A stretch of 64,000 nt of DNA, taken from positions 1 to 64,000 of the forward strand of contig JAQWRY010000071.1 in the NCBI GenBank assembly GCA_029243485.1, given 5' to 3'. The DNA comes from Candidatus Binatia bacterium (lineage in GTDB: Bacteria > Desulfobacterota > Binatia > UBA12015). This document shows positions 18,870-27,689 of this stretch, one piece after another (position 1 is the stretch's first letter; every line of letters starts with the position of its first letter). The position numbers and the translations under genes were made by a program. Below the pieces are notes generated by a model. It was not told the DNA's origin and ran no database searches. It saw only the letters and a program-made list of their open reading frames with translations.

Positions 18870-19550
18870 TTAGTCCTCGGGTGTCACGGCGACGAAGAGC
18901 TTCGCCTCGATCACCGTCGCGAGCGGGTTGTCCTCGTTGTTGGAAAAGGCCTTGATGCCGGCGGTCCTGAGCACGACGAAATCGCCCGTAGTCTTGAAGT
19001 AGTGCCGCATCGCGGCTTCCATCCGGCTGTCCGCGCGCTGGAACAGGAAGTCGTCGATGATACCGCCGTCGCGCACAGCGGCGGCGGCGAGTGCCTCGTC
19101 GAGACGGCGGTCGGAGTTCGGCAGGTCGGCGATCTCGACGCCCTGCTTCATGTTGGCGATCAGCTCCTCGGCGGTGGCGCCCTTCACGTTCATGTAGTTC
19201 TGCGCGACGATCCGCCGCTTACCCTGCGCGACGAACTGGAGCTGGATGCTCACAGTGTGGATGTCGTCTTCCTCTTCGTCCTCGTTCCACTCACCGGTCT
19301 GGTCGTCGATCACGATGGTCGCTTTGACGGTGATCGGGCGCCGGCGGGCACCGCTGCGCGTGATCTGACACCTGCCACCGGGGCAGTCGGCGCCACCGCC
19401 GCAGCTGAGCCCCGAGGAACTGCCGCCTTGGCAGAGTGCATCGAGATTCTCGATCCGACCGCCGGATCCGGGCGCGCCGGCGAGGGCCGAGTCGGCCAGG
19501 CCGACGAAGAGAGAGAGAGCAATGATGAGCGTGAGTCGAATCGTATTCAC
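18870..19550 (-). CDS. Secreted protein with Cys-rich N-terminal segment, function unknown
   Basis: A 226-residue exported protein. The GTG start at 19550 has an excellent ribosome site (AAAGGAGG, spacing 7-8). A signal peptide is evident (LTLIIALSLFVGLADSALA). Next comes a short Cys segment LCQGGSSSGLSCGGGADCPGG, a pattern repeated in many surface proteins of Deltaproteobacteria, then a charged linker EWNEDEEEDD and a mixed alpha/beta region without known motifs. It follows the start of the leftward cyclase operon by only 27 bases and could be its first gene, which would hint at a periplasmic partner for the cyclase PDZ domain; that is speculation. Confidence 0.75.
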   Translation of the reverse strand: MNTIRLTLIIALSLFVGLADSALAGAPGSGGRIENLDALCQGGSSSGLSCGGGADCPGGRCQITRSGARRRPITVKATIVIDDQTGEWNEDEEEDDIHTVSIQLQFVAQGKRRIVAQNYMNVKGATAEELIANMKQGVEIADLPNSDRRLDEALAAAAVRDGGIIDDFLFQRADSRMEAAMRHYFKTTGDFVVLRTAGIKAFSNNEDNPLATVIEAKLFVAVTPED

Positions 19551-19803
19551 TTTGAAGCCTCCTTTGTCCCATTTCTAATGGCTGGTTGCGACAGTGGGGG
19601 CAAGGCGGATCTCCGGCACATGACATGATCAGGGGACGGCTGGTTGGTGGCGATGTCGGGGGTGCTTTGGAAGATGCCACGGGCGCATCTCCGGTTGGGA
19701 CGGGAGCTTTTCGTGATCCCGGCCGAGAGCGAGTCCCGCGCCCCGGCCGTGCAGAGCGGCCCGCGTTGTCGCCTTCCGGCCGGGCGAGTTGCAGGGGGCT
19801 CGA

Positions 19804-20541
19804 TCAGACTGGGATCAGGGGTGTTCCCAGCAGCCAGCCGACCCCGTCGATCGTGAGGATCGCGCCGAGAAGGATCAAAAGCGCGATGATCAGGCCCCGT
19901 CCCCAGACGTCGAAGAATCGGGCGATTCGGGCGAAGATCGCCTCGCTCTGGGTCGGGAAGACGAACCGGATGAGGGGAATCATACAGAGGGGGAAGAGGA
20001 AGACGGCGTTGTAATACAGGAGGGCCCCGATTCCTCCGGCGATCGACAGGTCGGCCTGTAGAATCTGGTCCGCCGCCGCGAAGAAGGGTACGGCGCCCGG
20101 GAGGCCGACGAGGGTCAGGCCGGCCCCGAGAGTGAAGCCCTGGAGGGGGCTCATGACGAGGGTGGCGCCGCGCTCCCCACGGCTCTGGCGTGCGTTGGCC
20201 ATCCGGTATCCGAAGACGAGCAGGATCAGGCCGATCGCGATCTGGAGCCAGATCTCCGATGTTTCGGGCGCGCGCCACAGGCTTTCGACCCACCCGTTCA
20301 GCTGGTCGGAGACGGCGCCGAGGCCGAGGAGGACCAGGATTCCGAAACCGAAGTAGACCACGAAGATCCCCAAGAGGAGGGACGCTGCCCCGAGGTAGGG
20401 GCGCTTGCCGGCGAGCAGCGCGACGAGTGGGGCGATGCACAGGGGGACGATCGAGGTGCTGTCGAGCAAGGCGATCGACGTCAGCACGGTGAAGAGAGCC
20501 GTCACGCTCCTCGGGCTATGCGAGGGGCGCGGCTCGCGCAA
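19804..20541 (-). CDS. Multi-pass membrane protein (GAP/LysE-like)
   Basis: About 245 residues with roughly six membrane helices (LFTVLTSIALLDSTSIVPLC; LGIFVVYFGFGILVLLGLG; IWLQIAIGLILLVFGYRMA; later pairs). The arrangement, with a polar STSIVPL near the first helix and a charged middle loop, resembles the GAP/LysE-like transporter superfamily. Substrate unknown. The start is uncertain: TTG at 20541, or GTG at 20505 with AGGAG only one base away. It lies leftward, divergent from the atypical kinase at 20617. Confidence 0.65.
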   Translation of the reverse strand: MREPRPSHSPRSVTALFTVLTSIALLDSTSIVPLCIAPLVALLAGKRPYLGAASLLLGIFVVYFGFGILVLLGLGAVSDQLNGWVESLWRAPETSEIWLQIAIGLILLVFGYRMANARQSRGERGATLVMSPLQGFTLGAGLTLVGLPGAVPFFAAADQILQADLSIAGGIGALLYYNAVFLFPLCMIPLIRFVFPTQSEAIFARIARFFDVWGRGLIIALLILLGAILTIDGVGWLLGTPLIPV

Positions 20542-20616
20542 ACTCTGCCGCCCGCCCCTTGTTGCGGGCGGCTCCAGTAAGCATATTCCATCCCCGCGTC
20601 AGGGATCCGAGTTCTG

Positions 20617-21351
20617 GTGGCAACAGTTAATCGAGAGGAGTTCCGGCTACGCCACGGGCGGTTGATCGGCGGCAAGTATGTCGTCGAGGAGCCGCTCGGG
20701 ATGGGCTGGGAGGGCGAGGTTTATCGCGTGACCGAGCGCACCACCGGTGCGACGCGTGCGGTGAAGCTGTTCCATCCGCAGAGGAACCTGCGAGACCGGC
20801 GCCTGACGCGTTACGCGCAGAAGCTCGAGAAGCTTCGTCACTGCTCGATCGTCATGCAGTACCACCACTCCGAGCCCGTCCGGGTGGGTGGTGAAAAGCT
20901 GAACTGCCTCGTCAGCGAGTTCGTCGAGGGGCAGATGCTTCCCGACTACGTGAAGAGCCATCCCGGCAAGCGTCTCGAACCCTTCCGCGCGCTCCACCTG
21001 GTCCACACGCTGTCCGTCGGACTCGCGCAGATCCACGATCACGGCGAGTACCACGGCGACCTCCACGCCGAGAACATTCTCGTTCGCCAGCGCGGCGTCT
21101 TCTTCGACGTAAAAGTCCTCGACCTCTACGACTGGCGGGGCCAATCTTCCGAGGCCCGCCGCGACGACGTCGTCGACCTCGTAAAGATCCTCTACGAGGT
21201 CACCGGAGGTCGCCCCCGCTACCTCTCCCAACCCAAGGTCATCAAAGACATCGTCCGCGGCCTCCGCCGCGACCTCATCCTCCACCGCTTCCCCACCATG
21301 CACCGCCTCCGCCGCTGGCTAGAAACCTTCCCTTGGGGGGACGTTGGTTAG
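20617..21351 (+). CDS. Atypical serine/threonine protein kinase
   Basis: A 244-residue soluble kinase-fold protein. Seen: glycine loop LGMGWEGEVYRV, the ATP-contact lysine in AVKLF, and a catalytic loop HGDLHAENILV that looks more like aminoglycoside-kinase or ABC1 loops than HRDLKxxN. The metal site reads LDLYD, with DLY in place of DFG. There is no APE segment and the C-lobe is short. It may phosphorylate a small molecule or act with unusual regulation. The GTG start at 20617 lacks a strong ribosome site. The last residues GDVG and the TAG stop are encoded by an intergenic repeat arm, so the original C-terminus may have been longer. Confidence 0.8.
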   Translation: MATVNREEFRLRHGRLIGGKYVVEEPLGMGWEGEVYRVTERTTGATRAVKLFHPQRNLRDRRLTRYAQKLEKLRHCSIVMQYHHSEPVRVGGEKLNCLVSEFVEGQMLPDYVKSHPGKRLEPFRALHLVHTLSVGLAQIHDHGEYHGDLHAENILVRQRGVFFDVKVLDLYDWRGQSSEARRDDVVDLVKILYEVTGGRPRYLSQPKVIKDIVRGLRRDLILHRFPTMHRLRRWLETFPWGDVG

Positions 21352-21375
21352 TCTCGCCTTTTTTGTTTAGTCGCG
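21335..21375 (+). repeat. Intergenic repeat, left end of the RAYT element
   Basis: Contains GGGACGTTGGTTAGTC, then TCGCCTTTTTTGTTTAGTCG. It encodes the last residues and stop codon of the upstream kinase gene. Confidence 0.85.
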
Positions 21376-21471
21376 GCTCTGGTTCGGCTCGGGGCTGCGC
21401 GAGGGATTGCAGTGCACGCGGGTACGGATGACCTGCCGGAGGGCTTGAGTAGGGCTTAGCGTCTGGTGGCC

Positions 21472-22347
21472 ATGCCACGAGTCGGACGAGGGGACCAGCC
21501 GGGAGGCATCTACCACCTGTACCCGCGAGGAGTGAATCGACAGCGGATTTTCGTCGACGATCGCGATCGGTTCTATTTCCTCAAATGCCTGGTCCGAGCA
21601 TGCCGCCTCGGCGACCTGCGTGTCGTCGCGTACGTTTTGATGAGCAACCACGTGCACATCGTGGCGCTGCGCGGCTCTCTCAAACTCGGGATTGCTCTGA
21701 AGAGCCTACTCGGCCGATATGCGCAACATTTCAACCGTCGCCATCAGCGCTGCGGGCATCTCTTCCAGCAACGGTATGGTTCGAAGCTTTGCGATACGGA
21801 CGACTATCTCGTTCATTTGATTCGCTACGTGCACGCGAATCCGGTTCGAGCGGAGATGGTCGCGGCCGCGGGCGAGTATCGGCATTCTTCGCACCGTTGG
21901 TACGCTGACTCTCGCTGGCCTCGCTGGGCAGCTCCAGAGGTGGTGCAAGGGTCGTTCGGGAGTTCGACGGCGCTTCGGCGGTTCTTTGCAAAGAGCGATG
22001 TCCTTCAGGATCGTCGGCAGATCGAGGCATACGAGTCGCGCGTACTCGGCGCGCGGCTGGTTCCTGTGGAGCCCGGGGGTGCCTTGCCTGGGGAACCCTC
22101 CCTTGAGGCCTTGGCCCCCGAACCTCGCCAGCTAGTCGCGTTGCAGGCCGAAATCGAACGATACCGGGGGCTCTCGCCCGGCCAGCTTTACGGAAATCGC
22201 CCGACCGAGACGGCCGCCGCTGCACGTCGCGAGTTCGCGGTTGCCGCGGTGAAGCTCGGCGGGGTGCGCGCGGCGAGTGTGGCTCGGTTTCTCGGGATCA
22301 GCCCTGGGAGAGTGAGTCAGGTGCTCTCGGCGTGGCGCGACGACTAA
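21472..22347 (+). CDS. REP-associated tyrosine transposase (RAYT, Y1_Tnp family)
   Basis: A 291-residue single-strand-specific transposase of the HUH type. The N-terminus RGDQPGGIYHLYPRGVNRQ, the metal-binding motif HVHIV in YVLMSNHVHIVAL, and the segment DYLVHLIRYVHANPVRAEM with the candidate nucleophile tyrosine are characteristic. The C-terminal half adds a helix-turn-helix-like end (VARFLGISPGRVSQVLSAW) that could read the repeat. ATG at 21472 is preferred over GTG at 21466. The stop TAA lies inside the right repeat arm. RAYT proteins are known to be tied to dispersed REP/REPIN sequences, which fits the related repeats elsewhere in this window. Confidence 0.92.
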   Translation: MPRVGRGDQPGGIYHLYPRGVNRQRIFVDDRDRFYFLKCLVRACRLGDLRVVAYVLMSNHVHIVALRGSLKLGIALKSLLGRYAQHFNRRHQRCGHLFQQRYGSKLCDTDDYLVHLIRYVHANPVRAEMVAAAGEYRHSSHRWYADSRWPRWAAPEVVQGSFGSSTALRRFFAKSDVLQDRRQIEAYESRVLGARLVPVEPGGALPGEPSLEALAPEPRQLVALQAEIERYRGLSPGQLYGNRPTETAAAARREFAVAAVKLGGVRAASVARFLGISPGRVSQVLSAWRDD

Positions 22348-22377
22348 ACAAAAATCGGGAGACTAACCAACGTCCCT
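22341..22377 (-). repeat. Intergenic repeat, right end of the RAYT element
   Basis: On the minus strand it reads AGGGACGTTGGTTAGTC and then TCCCGATTTTTGTTTAGTCG. It supplies the stop codons of the transposase (plus strand) and of the amidohydrolase (minus strand). Confidence 0.85.
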
Positions 22378-24060
22378 ATCTCGAGTGTATGCGGTTTGGC
22401 CGTTGATGATGGTTTCTTCGACCTGGATTTGGTCGATGGTTTCGGGGGTGTCCAAGGGGGAGGAGGAGAGGATGACGAGGTCGGCGAGTTTGCCGGGTTC
22501 GAGGGAGCCTTTGGAGGCTTCTTCGAAGTGTTGGCGGGCGGCGTTGATGGTGACGCCGGCGAGGGCTTCCATCGGAGTGATGCGCTGCGCTTCGCCGATG
22601 ACGTCGCCGCCGGTGGAGATGCGGTTCACCGCGGACCAAACGATGCGCAGCGGTTCCATTGGAACCACCGGGCTGTCGGCGTGCAGGGTCGGTTGGATGC
22701 CGCGGTCGATCGCGGTGCGCGCGGGGCTCATTCGGGCCGCGCGTTCCGGGCCCATGAAGATGTCGCGGTGGCGGTCGCCCCAGTAGTACGTGTGGAGGAT
22801 GAAGAAGCTCGGTATCACGCCGAGCTCTGCCATGCGGTCGAGCTGATCCTCGCGGGCCATCTGGGAGTGGATGATGACCGGCCGCGTATCGTCGAACGGC
22901 TTTGCTTCGTTCGCGGCGTCGAAGGCATCGAGGATGTCGTCAATCGAGGCGTCCCCGTTGCCGTGCACCGCGAGCGGCAGCCCGGCCTTGTGGTAGCGAA
23001 CGACGCGCTCACGCAGTTCGTCGGATGGAATTCGCGGATAGCCTCGGAAGTTCGGGTCGTCGCCGGGCGGCACGTGATACGGCTCGCTCAAATACCCGGT
23101 GTACCCCTGGATCGACCCGTCGGCGACGATCTTGATCCTGCCGATGCGAACCCACTCTTCGTCATACGTTTCGTGGGTCGCTCCGTCGTCGAGCATTTCG
23201 TCGGCGGTCTCCATTCCCGGCCACAGGACGAGCCGGAGCGGAATCAGTCCGACGCGCGAGGCCAGCGTAAGGCCGTCCATCAGCTCCCCGGTCGCATATC
23301 CGCTCTGCGCCGTCGTGGTGCCCGACGCGACGTATCGCTGCGCCGCTTCCTTGATCATCCGCAGGCCAGCCATCGTTCCCTGCGACGTGAGGCGCTCCAT
23401 CACCGGTTCAGCGGCGGTCTCTTCCAGGACGCCGGTGGGCGACCCCGATGCATCCCGGCGGATTACGCCGCCTTTGGGGTCGGCACTGTCGCCGTCATAC
23501 CCGACCAGCGCGAGTGCCGCGGAGTTCACCGTCGCGAGGTGCGCGGAGATGTGAATCAGGCCAATTGGATGCTCGGTGGAGATTCGATCGAGGTCCTCCC
23601 GCGTCGGGTGACGCTTCTGCGCGAGGAGCGTGTCGTCGTAACTCATTCCGACCACCCACTCGCCCTTGGGCGTATCGGCGGCCTGGAGCTTCATACGCTC
23701 GACGATGTCATCGATCGTCTTCATCTCTCCGATCGGCGGCGAGTTCAGATCGGCGATCTCGACGTAGGCGCCTTCACCGGGGAAATGCCCGTGTGCGTCG
23801 ATGAACCCCGGCAGCAGCGCCTTGCCTTGAAGATCGATCACCTCGGCGTCGCCCGCGGCCCATGCAGCGACCTCTTCTTCGGTTCCGACGGCGGCTATTC
23901 GATTGCCCTGCACGCCGAGGGCCTCGACCACGCGTCGGTCCGGATCCATCGTGATCACTGGTCCGCCGCGATACATCACTCTTCGTTCGCCGCTGCGGAA
24001 CAAGACGCCCCCGAGCACGATGATCGCAAGAACCGCCAGGAGAATCCGTAGGCTTCGCAT
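22363..24060 (-). CDS. Membrane-anchored amidohydrolase (YtcJ-like, amidohydrolase family 3)
   Basis: A 565-residue metal-dependent hydrolase. An N-terminal hydrophobic segment (ILLAVLAIIVLGGVLF) suggests an anchor or uncleaved signal, so it probably acts outside the cytoplasm. Family signatures: ALGVQGNRIAAVG, then LLPGFIDAHGHFPGEG with the HxH metal site, LAVHGNGDASIDDILDAF, and IQPTLHADSPVVPMEPL near the end. This is the YtcJ/AtzC-like group acting on C-N bonds; the substrate is not predictable. The final residues DRDVG and the TAG come from the right arm of the RAYT element. The start overlaps a TAAGGGAG segment. Confidence 0.87.
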   Translation of the reverse strand: MRSLRILLAVLAIIVLGGVLFRSGERRVMYRGGPVITMDPDRRVVEALGVQGNRIAAVGTEEEVAAWAAGDAEVIDLQGKALLPGFIDAHGHFPGEGAYVEIADLNSPPIGEMKTIDDIVERMKLQAADTPKGEWVVGMSYDDTLLAQKRHPTREDLDRISTEHPIGLIHISAHLATVNSAALALVGYDGDSADPKGGVIRRDASGSPTGVLEETAAEPVMERLTSQGTMAGLRMIKEAAQRYVASGTTTAQSGYATGELMDGLTLASRVGLIPLRLVLWPGMETADEMLDDGATHETYDEEWVRIGRIKIVADGSIQGYTGYLSEPYHVPPGDDPNFRGYPRIPSDELRERVVRYHKAGLPLAVHGNGDASIDDILDAFDAANEAKPFDDTRPVIIHSQMAREDQLDRMAELGVIPSFFILHTYYWGDRHRDIFMGPERAARMSPARTAIDRGIQPTLHADSPVVPMEPLRIVWSAVNRISTGGDVIGEAQRITPMEALAGVTINAARQHFEEASKGSLEPGKLADLVILSSSPLDTPETIDQIQVEETIINGQTAYTRDRDVG

Positions 24061-24137
24061 CTCCCTTACCTGCGCGATCCAGGGTTGGAAGACAAGGCTC
24101 TACGAACGTCGTCTGCTTTTGGCCGCAGGAGTTGGGC

Positions 24138-24873
24138 ATGGGGCTGATGGCGAACACGGAGGTGCCGCGGATTCACGCGATCGTGAACCCGTTTGGAGGC
24201 AAGAAGATCGGCCTCCGACTCCTCGAGGAGGCTCGCGCGGTCTTCGACGAAGCCGGCATCCAGTTTCTGACCTACGAAACCGAGTACGCCGGGCACGCCC
24301 GCGACTATGCCCGTTCGCTCCTTGTGGAGGGGGCAGATGTTCTCTTGCCGATCGGTGGTGACGGCACGCTCTTCGAGGTGGTGAACGGCCTGCTCGCGCG
24401 ATTCTTGGCGGCGACATCCGCCAGGTCGATCTCGGCCACGTCCAATCCGAAGGCCGCGACGTACACGCGCTTTGCGCGCTTTTCTGGGGTTACGTCGCCG
24501 AACTTGCCGCTTGTGCCGAGCGTCATCGGTGGATGGGCGTGCAGCGCTGCACGGCCGCGGGTCTCCACGAGCCCTGGAAGACCGGCGCCCGTCCGGGCCG
24601 CCTCAGGATCGACGACGACGAAGTCAGCGACGATCAGTTCAGCCTCTTCCTCTGCGTGAATACCGAGTACATGGGTCGCGACAAAGTCGTTTTCCCCGAA
24701 GCGCGAATCGATGACGGCTACTGGGATCTCATCATCTGTCGTGCTCTCTCGAGGGGGAGGCGGGCGATCCGGTGAACGTCGACGGCGAGCCGAACCTGCC
24801 GATGCCGCTCCAATTTGCGGTCGAGCCGGGCGCCGTTCGCTTCGTGGCGCAATCGGCGCTCGCGCGCTATCGA
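24138..24873 (+). pseudogene. Broken diacylglycerol/sphingosine kinase-like gene
   Basis: The first frame (ATG at 24138) gives RIHAIVNPFGGKKIGLRLL and the catalytic LPIGGDGTLFEVVNGLL, the start of the DAGK catalytic domain. At about 24398 the frame changes and some 40-50 codons that should include the GTGN motif are absent. A second frame continues DIRQVDLGHVQSEG, GYVAELAACAERHRWMG and NTEYMGRDKVVFPEARIDDG, typical later DAGK segments. Near 24765 another frame change leads to NVDGEPNLPMPLQFAVEPGAV, the C-terminal end of the family. With two lesions and a lost motif it cannot encode an active lipid kinase unless the sequence is wrong. Confidence 0.8.
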
Positions 24874-24898
24874 AGTTTTCCGATAGGAGGGCCCGAAA

Positions 24899-25489
24899 AT
24901 GGACGCAACAGATCCACCCGATACGACCTTCTCGCGGATGCAGGACGCAAGCCGAGACGACTACCAGGTGATCGCGGAACACTCGATCGAGTTTTTCGTG
25001 GGCCTGCCAGACCGCGTCCTGACGCACCTCGGGCTTCTCGCCGGCGACACGGGTGGCTACGCCGTCGATCGGCTGACGCACAGCCTTCAATCCGCGACGC
25101 GCGCGCATCGCGACGGACGAGACGAAGAGTACGTCGTCTGCGCGCTGATCCACGACATCGGCGATTCGCTCGCGACATCAAACCACGCGGATCTCGCTGC
25201 GACGATTCTCGAGCCGTTCGTTTCGGAGAAGAACCACTGGGTCGTGAAGCATCACGGCATCTTCCAGGGCTACTACTTCTTCCACCACCTCGGTCTCGAT
25301 CGGAACATGCGCGATCGTTTCAAGGACAACGAGCACTTCCGGGACACGGCCGAGTTCTGTGCCAAGTACGATCAGAACTGCTTCGACGCGGAGTACGACA
25401 CGATGCCACTCGAGGAGTTCGTGCCGATGGTGCGCAACGTTTTCAACAAGCGCCCCAAGAGTATCTACATGCCCGAGAACGAGAACTAA
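24899..25489 (+). CDS. HD-domain protein (possible PhnZ/MIOX-like oxygenase or phosphohydrolase)
   Basis: A 196-residue protein with AGGAGG well placed before ATG 24899. The HD metal site is seen as THSLQSATRAHRDG, ALIHDIGDSLATSNH and WVVKHHGIFQGYYFFHH, giving an H...HD...H...H series. This resembles the HD subgroup that includes the di-iron oxygenases PhnZ and MIOX as well as small phosphohydrolases; the residues after HD (IGDSL) do not decide between them. It follows the decayed lipid kinase on the same strand and ends in a terminator shared with the convergent luciferase-like gene. Substrate unknown. Confidence 0.8.
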   Translation: MDATDPPDTTFSRMQDASRDDYQVIAEHSIEFFVGLPDRVLTHLGLLAGDTGGYAVDRLTHSLQSATRAHRDGRDEEYVVCALIHDIGDSLATSNHADLAATILEPFVSEKNHWVVKHHGIFQGYYFFHHLGLDRNMRDRFKDNEHFRDTAEFCAKYDQNCFDAEYDTMPLEEFVPMVRNVFNKRPKSIYMPENEN

Positions 25490-25492
25490 AAA

Positions 25493-25522
25493 GGGCGACC
25501 GGGTTTCCCCGGCCGCCCTTTC
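25493..25522. terminator. Bidirectional terminator between convergent genes
   Basis: GGGCGACCGGG, loop TTTC, CCCGGCCGCCC: an 11-base stem with one mismatch, preceded by AAAAA and followed by TTTC. It lies three bases after the HD gene stop and 27 bases before the stop of the leftward luciferase-like gene, so it serves both. Confidence 0.85.
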
Positions 25523-25548
25523 GAACCTTCGACCCGACGAGACGCGCT

Positions 25549-26679
25549 CTAGAAGCCGCCGCCGGTGGCGTTGTTCCGGTAGTGCGTGGTGCTGCAAACC
25601 GGGTCCTTGTCGTACTCGGGGATGACCTTCTGTCCGAAGAGCTCGAGGCACTCGTGCACTTCGTCCGGCTTCAGGTGGTTCGGCATGCCGAAGACCAGCT
25701 GGTCCATTCCGACGGCGTCGAACGCCTTGAGCTGCTCGGCAACCTCTTCCGGATTGCCGCAGAGAAGGGCGCCGGCTTCGATCGCTGCGTCGACGTCCTC
25801 GATCTTCATCTGGTTGGGCGTCTCCGGCCAAACCGGCGCGCCGGGAGGGGTCGGGAACGTGTCGTGGTAGAGGCACACGAGAGAGAAGATCAGTCCGCGG
25901 TCCGGGCGGCACGCGATCTCACGTGCGTGGTCGCGGTCCTTCATGCAGATGACCGAGTTCGTGACCATCACGTTGTTGTTCTGGTAGTCGCCGACCGGGT
26001 CGGTGCAGTTCGCGGCACCTTCCTTGTACGAATCGATCTGCGGCTTCATCGCGGCGACCGGCGAGAAGTTGAACCCGAGCGCACCGATGCCCATCTTGCC
26101 GGCCTTCTCGTACGTCTTGGGATTTCCGCAGGCGACCCACATTGCCGGATGAGCCGCTTTGTACGGCTTTGGCAGAATGTTGTGCGGCGTATCCATCTGG
26201 AAGTGGTCGCCTTGGAAGGTGTAATCCTTCTGGCGCCACATCTTGGGGATCTCCTTGATCACCTCGTCCCACTCGACCTTCGTGGACGACGTGTCGTGGA
26301 TGTTGAACGTCGCGATCTCATGCGAGCCCGCGCCGCGTCCCGTGCCGAATTCGAACCGGCCCTGCGTGAGATGGTCGAGCATCGCGACCTTCTCGGCATT
26401 GCGCACCGGGTGATTCACCCGAGGGCTCAAGTTGAAGATGCCCGAACCGAGATGGATTCGCTCGGTCTGTGCGGCGAGGTATCCGAGGTAAACGTCGTTC
26501 GCCGAAATGTGGCTGTACTCTGTGAGGCCGTGGTGCTCGGTGGCCCAGCAGTACTTCCAATTATTCTTATCGGCGGTCTTGGTGTAGGCGATTTCGTTGA
26601 AGAGAGCTTCGTGCTCCTTCTCCGGAATGTGTGCGTTTTCGCCCGTACACGTACCTTGGATGAAGATTCCGAACTCCAT
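25549..26679 (-). CDS. Luciferase-like (LLM class) flavin-dependent monooxygenase
   Basis: A 376-residue member of the bacterial luciferase superfamily, longer than the enzyme at 8001 and of a different branch. Seen: MEFGIFIQG, the active-site region [34 protein letters not shown], and [23 protein letters not shown] and GTGRG are the flavin-pocket signatures of the alkanal monooxygenase-like branch. It would need reduced flavin from a separate reductase, and none is nearby. Substrate unknown. The ATG at 26679 has GGGGAG upstream. It is a single gene, ending at a strong shared terminator. Confidence 0.9.
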   Translation of the reverse strand: MEFGIFIQGTCTGENAHIPEKEHEALFNEIAYTKTADKNNWKYCWATEHHGLTEYSHISANDVYLGYLAAQTERIHLGSGIFNLSPRVNHPVRNAEKVAMLDHLTQGRFEFGTGRGAGSHEIATFNIHDTSSTKVEWDEVIKEIPKMWRQKDYTFQGDHFQMDTPHNILPKPYKAAHPAMWVACGNPKTYEKAGKMGIGALGFNFSPVAAMKPQIDSYKEGAANCTDPVGDYQNNNVMVTNSVICMKDRDHAREIACRPDRGLIFSLVCLYHDTFPTPPGAPVWPETPNQMKIEDVDAAIEAGALLCGNPEEVAEQLKAFDAVGMDQLVFGMPNHLKPDEVHECLELFGQKVIPEYDKDPVCSTTHYRNNATGGGF

Positions 26680-26801
26680 CTGAACTCCCCTTCTCTAAGC
26701 TGACAGGTAAACGGCCGGTGACGCGCGCCGTCACCCGTTCGGGGGACTCTAGCGTCCGATTGAATGTTCGCAAGGCAGGTTTTCTGCAGGTTTTCGGAGT
26801 C

Positions 26802-27614
26802 TCAGCCCTTGGGGAACGAGCCGCCGCAGTGCGGGCAGATCGTGGCCTCGGCGCGTTGCCTCTTCAGTTCGTCGGTGAATCCGCTGGCGAGCACACCCGC
26901 CGGCAGCGCGAACATGATGAGGCCGAGGATCTGGATCCCCCCGGCAACGAGTTTCCCCATCGGGGTGACGGGCGTCGCGTCGCCGTACCCGACGGTGGTC
27001 AGCGTCGTGATGCCCCACCACATCGAGGCCGGGATGCTGGAGAAGTCCTCGGGGTTGTCCTGGTGCTCGAGGACGAACATGGTCGCGGAGGCGCAGAGGA
27101 GGAGCATCCCGCCGAGTGCCGCGGTGATCACGAGCTCTTCTCGTTTGTCGCGCAGGACACGAGCGAGGGTGTTCACCGCGCTCGAGTAGCGCCCGATCTT
27201 GAGGATGCGAAGGAGCGCGAAGAGGCGAAACACGCGGGCGGAGCGCATGGGCGTTCGCAGACCCAGCTCGACGGTGCCGATGTAGAAGGGGAGGATCGCG
27301 ACGAGATCGATGAGCCCGAACGCGCTCGTCGCGTACCGCAACCGGCCGGAGATGGGGGAGGCGAATCGTTCCTCCTCGACGCACGACCAGATTCGAAGGA
27401 GGTACTCCACCGAGAACACAGCGACCGAGAAGAACTCGAAACGCCAGAAGAGGACTCGATACTGCTGTTGGATTGTGGGGACGCTCCCCGCGATCACGAC
27501 CATCACGTTGAGTGCGATCAACACCAGGATCGCGAAGCTCACGAATTGATCCAGCCTGTTGTCGTTCTGGTCGAAGTCCAGAGCCATGTGGACCCGTTTG
27601 CGAAGTGCTCTCAT
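26802..27614 (-). CDS. Voltage-gated potassium channel with C-terminal zinc-ribbon motif
   Basis: A 270-residue six-helix channel. S4 is recognisable as [20 protein letters not shown] with regularly spaced arginines, and the pore carries the selectivity filter TTVGYGD followed by the S6 helix. The C-terminus after S6 has [14 protein letters not shown], a single CxxC knuckle that could bind zinc on oligomerisation. Length and layout match KvAP/Kch-type prokaryotic Kv channels. It would act in the inner membrane to set potential or respond to depolarisation. The ATG at 27614 fits the start of the first cytoplasmic helix. Confidence 0.93.
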   Translation of the reverse strand: MRALRKRVHMALDFDQNDNRLDQFVSFAILVLIALNVMVVIAGSVPTIQQQYRVLFWRFEFFSVAVFSVEYLLRIWSCVEEERFASPISGRLRYATSAFGLIDLVAILPFYIGTVELGLRTPMRSARVFRLFALLRILKIGRYSSAVNTLARVLRDKREELVITAALGGMLLLCASATMFVLEHQDNPEDFSSIPASMWWGITTLTTVGYGDATPVTPMGKLVAGGIQILGLIMFALPAGVLASGFTDELKRQRAEATICPHCGGSFPKG

Positions 27615-27689
27615 CGGCCTCAGTCTACAACGTCGCTGGTGCGGCCAAAAGGAAATCGCGCCGAGTCTTGCCGCGAGGGGAGGGGGGCG

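Larger units (their letters stand above)
21335..22377 (+). mobile_element. RAYT transposase element bounded by inverted repeats
   Basis: A unit of about 1.04 kb with a tyrosine transposase gene between two inverted copies of the intergenic repeat (left 21335-21375, right 22341-22377). Both outer edges read GGGACGTTGGTTAGTCTC inward and share TTTTTGTTTAGTCG further in. It sits between the ends of the kinase gene and the amidohydrolase gene, both of which terminate inside the repeat arms. Confidence 0.75.

Noticed and set aside
24772-26703. 643-codon plus-strand open frame
   Set aside because: It runs antisense over the luciferase-like gene at 25549-26679 and is an effect of high GC. Only its first ~30 codons (NVDGEPNLPMPLQ) are real, as the end of the decayed lipid kinase.
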